A stretch of 64,000 nt of DNA, taken from positions 2,170,001-2,234,000 of the forward strand of contig NBBA01000002.1 of NCBI GenBank assembly GCA_002794785.1, written 5' to 3'. How positions within the stretch are numbered: the stretch's first letter is position 1; each line of letters begins with the position of its first letter. A program made the translations under genes and the position numbers. The notes under the pieces were generated by a model. That model was not told the origin of the DNA. It worked only from the letters and a program-made list of their open reading frames with translations, and searched no databases. Below, piece after piece: positions 59,608 to 64,000 of this stretch. The DNA is from Coniferiporia sulphurascens. Its lineage: Eukaryota > Basidiomycota > Agaricomycetes > Hymenochaetales > Hymenochaetaceae.

Positions 59608-61114
59608 ATGGCCGCTGCAGCGCCTTTCGTTCTCAAATGGGGAATAATCTCTACTGGAAAGATTGCCGGATGCTTTGTGCGGGTATGTCTTCACAATCGA
59701 TATTGTGCATATAAGCGCCTAGTTTTGTTATCTAGGACTTGCTGATCGACCCGAAGACGTACCTCCCCTTTACTCCGCCACCTGGGAATCTATTTACCTA
59801 ACAATGCTCACCTAACTGCATACAGCCGCGGGGTATCTGACCTCATACACAAGATCGTCGCCGTCGGCTCACGAAAAGTCGAAAGCGCTCAGGCCTTCAT
59901 TAACAATGAGATTAACGACAGTTCTGTGAAGGCGTATGGATCATACGACGAACTCTTCGCCGACCAAGTGAGTCGCACCTGGCGAAAAGTATATACGGTG
60001 TCTGAAACACCTACAGAATGTCGATGCAGTTTATATAGGTACACCCCCTACCTGTATTCTCTGCTCATACGCGATAGCTGTTTACAATCTCTTTTCAGGA
60101 ACCCCGCATACGCTGCACTACGCAAACTCGAAAGCTGCGCTCATTGCAGGCAAGCATGTGCTCTGCGAGAAGCCTGTCACCTTGAACGCAGCCGAGCTTC
60201 GCTCCCTTCTGGACATAGCCAAGGAGAAGAAGCGATTCTTCATGGAGGCGCTTTGGACTCGTTTCCAGCCGCTCGTGATTGAACTCAAGAAAGTTGCTGA
60301 GGAAGGCACGCTCGGCGATCCGGTCGTTTTGCATGCAGACTTGTCAGGAGATTTCGATATTGAAAGTATGTGTTTCATTTCTAACATTTAGAGATTGCAT
60401 TAATGTCAGCGGGATCTGTAGACATACCCCAGACGCATCGTATTTTAGATCCTGCACTGGGTGGTGGTGCTCTTCTTGACCTGTAAGTAGTTGTACATTT
60501 AGAAAGAAGGTTGGCTCACGGGGTTCTGGATGGTTTTTAAGGGGTCCCTATCCCCTTGTATGGGTAAGCGATAGTCGCATCGGGCGCATTTTAGACGCTA
60601 AGGGATATATTCACAGGCTATCGCCGCTCTTTATGAGCACCCAAAGAACAAAAAGGCGTCGCCTTCAAATATCAGTGGCACAATGCTTAAAACGCCAATC
60701 ACTGGCGTCGACAGTAGCACGTCCTTCTCGCTCACCTTTTCAGGAAATTTGCAAGCCCAGGCCGTGCTCACATGTAGCATAACTCTTCCGGCGACGAACC
60801 CCGGAGTTACGATTCGATACCGCAACGGCACGATCCTAATTGCTCCGCCCATTTATTCCCCTAGGGAATTTACTATCCAGTACTTCGACAAGCCAGGAAG
60901 CGGGAAAGTAGCACGTGAGGAGAAAAGGTTCTTCGAGTACACCGGAAATGGATGGCATTTCCAGGCGGACGAGGTGGCCAAATGCGTGAGAGACGGAAAA
61001 CTGGAGAGTGCGTTGTGGGGACATGGTTCTTCCGTGTTAGAGATGGAAATTTTCGACGAAGTCCGTCGGCAGGGTGGTTATAAGTTTCCGACCGGCGTCG
61101 AGCAGGTAGTTTAA
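59608..61114 (+). CDS. Gfo/Idh/MocA oxidoreductase, dihydrodiol/xylose dehydrogenase-like
   Basis: NAD(P)-dependent dehydrogenase of sugars or dihydrodiols in the cytosol. The N-terminal Rossmann part is FVLKWGIISTGKIAGCFVR, then DLLIDPKT-RGVSDLIHK, VAVGSRKVESAQAF, YGSYDELFADQ-NVDAVY, and GKHVLCEKPVTLNAAELRSL, with the EKP lysine of the family. FFMEALWTRFQPLVIELKKV, SVDIPQTHRILDPALGGGAL, LDLGPYPL and the C-terminal IRYRNGTILIAPPIYSPREF, WHFQADEVAKCVRDG follow the dimeric dihydrodiol dehydrogenase/D-xylose 1-dehydrogenase branch. About 385 residues, seven exons or so. The substrate is inferred from the branch only. An 8-base-phase check at each intron is consistent. Confidence 0.92.
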
Positions 61115-61325
61115 CTGGTTTAATTAGTCACGGCCCATGTATATGTATACCCGTCTTATGTACACGCAAAGACGACATTTTTGATATAAAATAAAGGGTC
61201 CGACCAGGTTGTATATAGGTAAGGCGATGGCAGCAAAATATAGATTACATATGTGTCCAGTCAGATAGAACCAGAAGCCAAAGCAAGGTGTCGATATAGT
61301 ACAGGTATGGGACATGGAAGCGCTG

Positions 61326-62144
61326 TCACATATAAAATTCAGGCTTGCGAGCGTTGATCCCGTACTCTGCGAGAGCAGCGCTTAGGTCTTCCATCGTAAG
61401 CGTCGTCCTCGTCTTGTCCTAAGCCGACAGGATTGCCTCAGCGCGCCGAACGAAGATGAAAGGATGTGACTCACACGGGATGTCTGGCCCAAGGGGGCTC
61501 GTCCACGCCCACTTGCTGAAGCGTTAGTGCGGATTCGCGCATGCTGGTAGGCATCGGCGGCAATGTCAGACACGAACTTCTGCGCTGCTAGCGCTAACAG
61601 GCGCTTTCTGCGACGCGCTATGGGAACAGTAATGCGAGAAGATGCATGTTGACTCACAAGCGTACGTCCTCAGTCTCAAACCCGACCCTCTGGAGGTAGT
61701 AATCCGTCACCTCGTTCGGGATCTGACAATGGACAATCGTATTCTTTACTTCAGCGAAAGATATGCTAGGTAGCTCACCAATGGCTCGTGGTCATCCAGC
61801 ATTAGCATGAACTCGGCCAACGTACGGTCTTTGCGTGCTTGTTCCGCCGCTGAGCGTGATTGCTGAGGTTGCGCAGGCTGTGTCTGGCTCGAAGACGGCT
61901 GGCTTGCAGCAGGAGCGCTTGCCGTAGATGAGCCTGACGGTCCGGCGAGCGCTGTCTGTGTCGGTGTTTGGAAATGTGAGCTAGGTGCGACGGTCTGTGC
62001 CGCGGGCGTGGGCGTCTGCTGCTGGGTGATGTGCTGGTACTGTTGTTGTGCCTGCGACATTGGGTACTGGATGGGGTATGGTTGTTGGAATTGGAATTGA
62101 AAGGTGGATGTGTGGTTCTCTGATGGTGTTGTTGCTTGAGACAT
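61326..62144 (-). CDS. TAF10: TAF10, shared subunit of TFIID and SAGA
   Basis: Histone-fold protein of both complexes. The first exon begins MSQATTPSENHTSTFQFQFQ and is Gln/Ser/Pro-rich, typical of fungal TAF10 leaders. The conserved domain is RTLAEFMLMLDDHEPL, spliced at a GTGAGC donor to IPNEVTDYYLQRVGFETEDV, RL, then KRLLALAAQKFVSDIAADAY, QHARIRTNAS and, after a basic loop, DKTRTTLTMEDLSAALAEYG, INARKPEFYM at the stop. This order of helices is unmistakable. About 235 residues and four exons. Lies 3.8 kb from ADA1, another SAGA subunit, on the same strand. Confidence 0.94.
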
Positions 62145-63613
62145 GGCGATAATATTGCTCAGAAAACCTCTATGTTCAAGTAGTCGTCGGCGTTGGATGA
62201 AGAGACGAGCGGCTTGCCTGGATAGGACTTCGACCTACCTATTATGGAAAGTTGGATTTTCATGTGCCCTATGTCACCAACTTGAAGTTGATCCTACTTA
62301 CATTAGCGGCTATCAAAGCCGTGAGTATCAATATTAATGGAGGTAATTTTTTTAATTGCTTCTCTATATCTATCGTATTAATGTAAGAAGAGGTGTGTGT
62401 ATTTGATGGTCTCCCTCACCACTGTCTCCCTACGTCCGAAGCAGAGCGTCGCAACAAAACCCGTGCCAACATTAATCACCGACATAAGGAGATGTACACT
62501 CTTCCAGAGATGTATCATATAGCAGACAGCATACGCCTCAAGGCCGCTTTATGTTTGCGGACCCGTCCGATTTTTTCTTCTTTTCCCATAGGTTATGTCT
62601 GGAAGACGGCATGAACCGGGCGTTGTTGGACATAATTAAATATAAATCGATCTTGTTTCTACATACCACCTCCCGCCCAGCCTAAGTTGTCCCTCCGTTC
62701 TCAAGATATTTTGAAATTTAATATAGATATGATGGCTTAAAGCAGCCTCTCCACCTCTCAAGCTTAAGGCCATCGAGAGTCGGATGGTAGACCCGCCCAT
62801 CAACTTCTGTGCGTCCCCGAAATGGACATATCCGGAAACTGCCGAGAGATGAGGTCCATAAATTTTGAGCACGCTCACCTCGTCTCTTGCCTTTATGCTT
62901 GTACGAACTGGCGAACATTGGCGATGGTGAGTGTGGTGATCCTATACTCTTCTTCCTTGGTTTTGTCTTTGTATGATGTTTGAGGCATTTGGCTTTACGT
63001 GGGTTCCTCCACAGTGCAGATAACTATCTCAGCTACCTTCGGGCAGTCGGCTTTGGTCGGCATGCTCGCATTTTCTGATTCATTGTCCTGTTTCTTTTCA
63101 CTCTCAAGACTTCGTAGCTCACCAATAAATTTGCTTTGTCCAGTGTACGGTGGAATACTTTCCATGTTCTGGATACGGTTGGAGGGGGGAATTGATGGAT
63201 TTGGGTTATTAGCACTGGTTTGAAGAGTACTAGTGCCCCTCTGTATGTATGTTGCGCGTCCACGACCTATGAATGAACTCTGCTTTCAATGCAAGTTCGG
63301 ACCAGGTCTGGCTTAGATGCTCCTGGAGGATTTGTCCTTGGGTCGTTATCGACTCCCGTGGGTGAGAATTCTTCGTGTGCAATTCGAAGACTGGAAGGCG
63401 TGCAGCTTTATGTGGCGCGCCGCAATAGGGAACTACAATTTATTCGTTCGGTTGACAAAAGATCACCTTGAGTGCGTTAGAATGGATTGGGTGCTGGGTC
63501 ATCACTGTTTCGGTCAGTGAAGGACATATACAATTGGCAGTGCTTTTAAGCCTTTGACAACCATCATCAACTTCGCCAACCACGTTCCCTTTGTAGACCA
63601 TTTCTTCCACTAC
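62145..63613. other. Divergent promoter region, no supported gene
   Basis: Between the TAF10 start and the transcription factor start. A minus frame of 80 aa (62636-62878) and plus frames of 60-74 aa near 63000-63520 lack domains. A short protein-like piece DNYLSYLRAVGFGRHA follows an acceptor-like CCACAG at about 63016 but cannot be extended. Confidence 0.4.
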
Positions 63614-64000
63614 ATGATGGGCGCTAGCGAGGGCGAACCGTCAAAGACGACCACGCATAAGAATGACCGCAAGGTAGGCATGTCCTGCGCTGAGTGCAGG
63701 AGGTGAGACACAGCCCTGGTAAATCAGATGCTTTCGCAATCTTACAACGTTTATCTATCGCTAAGATCCAAACTAAAATGCGACCGTACATTTCCCTGTT
63801 CGGTGAGTGGACTCAGTAATCGTCAAACAACACGTTTGAAGTACGAGCAGGGTGTCGTAGGCTTGCGTCAGGAGAGGTTGTGCGAACATATGCCCGGACG
63901 GTACGCCTTATTTTGGTTGATGCTTTGTATGATGATGTTCTGAGCCGAGCGAATTCTACATACTAGGAATACTCGCTGCGACGAAAGGTAACAAGTGAGC
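63614..64000 (+). CDS. Zn(2)Cys(6) fungal transcription factor, 5' part only
   Basis: Nuclear regulator with the fungal binuclear zinc cluster. From MMGASEGEPSKTTTHKNDRK the frame continues VGMSCAECRR, where a GTGAGA donor at about 63706 splices to SKLKCDRTFPCS, GTGAGT splices to ACVRRGCANICPDG, and GTACGC splices to GILAATKGNK at the window edge with a GTGAGC donor. Joined, six Cys have spacing C-x2-C-x6-C-x5-C-x2-C-x6-C as required for a zinc cluster, and the following ATKGNK is common to a large basidiomycete subgroup. All four joins keep phase. The rest of the protein is beyond base 64000. The upstream hydrophobic stretch HVPFVDHFFHYM may be coding too, so the start is tentative. Confidence 0.88.

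Overview
The window is nuclear DNA of a mushroom-forming basidiomycete, most likely an agaricomycete. Genes are cut by many introns of about 45-70 nt with GT..AG ends and are packed on both strands. The gene set fits: an OPT oligopeptide transporter, a secreted GH45 endoglucanase, a GH128 glucan hydrolase, Mkt1, Mediator, SAGA and TFIID subunits, and several proteins of a kind found mainly in basidiomycetes. There is no sign of bacterial, organellar or CRISPR content. Gene models below were built by joining reading frames across splice sites by eye, so coordinates run from first to last coding base and include introns.

Layout. 1-3148: 5' part of an OPT transporter (minus), cut by the left edge. 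5126-11791: APN2/APE2 DNA repair nuclease (minus), divergent from mitoribosomal protein S29 (plus), then a basidiomycete protein that looks tubby-like (plus). 13379-14901: Ser/Pro-rich protein (minus). 17654-18921: GPI-type GH128 hydrolase (plus). 19135-25352: VPS9-domain Rab exchange factor (minus), a helical protein of unknown role (plus), a short Bud6/Aip3 N-domain protein (plus). 25872-32469: Mex67-like export factor (minus) divergent from the spliceosomal cyclophilin CWC27 (plus), the ER-anchored E2 UBC6 (plus), thymidylate kinase (minus). 32470-39361 is gene-poor. 39362-44104: acidic Ser-rich protein with a Cys/His motif (minus) and MKT1 (minus). 44105-46762 is again gene-poor. 46763-55210: DHHC palmitoyltransferase (plus), GH45 endoglucanase, carboxypeptidase S and a kinesin-14 (all minus). 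55410-62144: dual-specificity phosphatase (plus), ADA1/HFI1 (minus), MED4 (plus), OHCU decarboxylase (minus), a Gfo/Idh/MocA oxidoreductase (plus), TAF10 (minus). 63614-64000: a Zn(2)Cys(6) transcription factor (plus) cut by the right edge and visible only after joining four very short exons.

Functionally this is mostly housekeeping: nucleotide supply (CDC8, ureide breakdown), DNA repair (APN2), RNA processing and export (CWC27, Mex67-like), protein degradation and lipidation (UBC6, DHHC), trafficking (VPS9, kinesin) and Pol II transcription (ADA1, MED4, TAF10, Zn2Cys6). Peptide and polysaccharide use (OPT, carboxypeptidase S, GH45, GH128) is mixed in. Many gene pairs share head-to-head intervals of about 190-320 bp. 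I found no clearly new multi-gene system. The best leads are single-protein oddities: a Mex67-like protein without the RNA-binding and LRR half, a free-standing Bud6 N-domain, an APE2 with two PCNA boxes, and two conserved-looking proteins without an assigned role.
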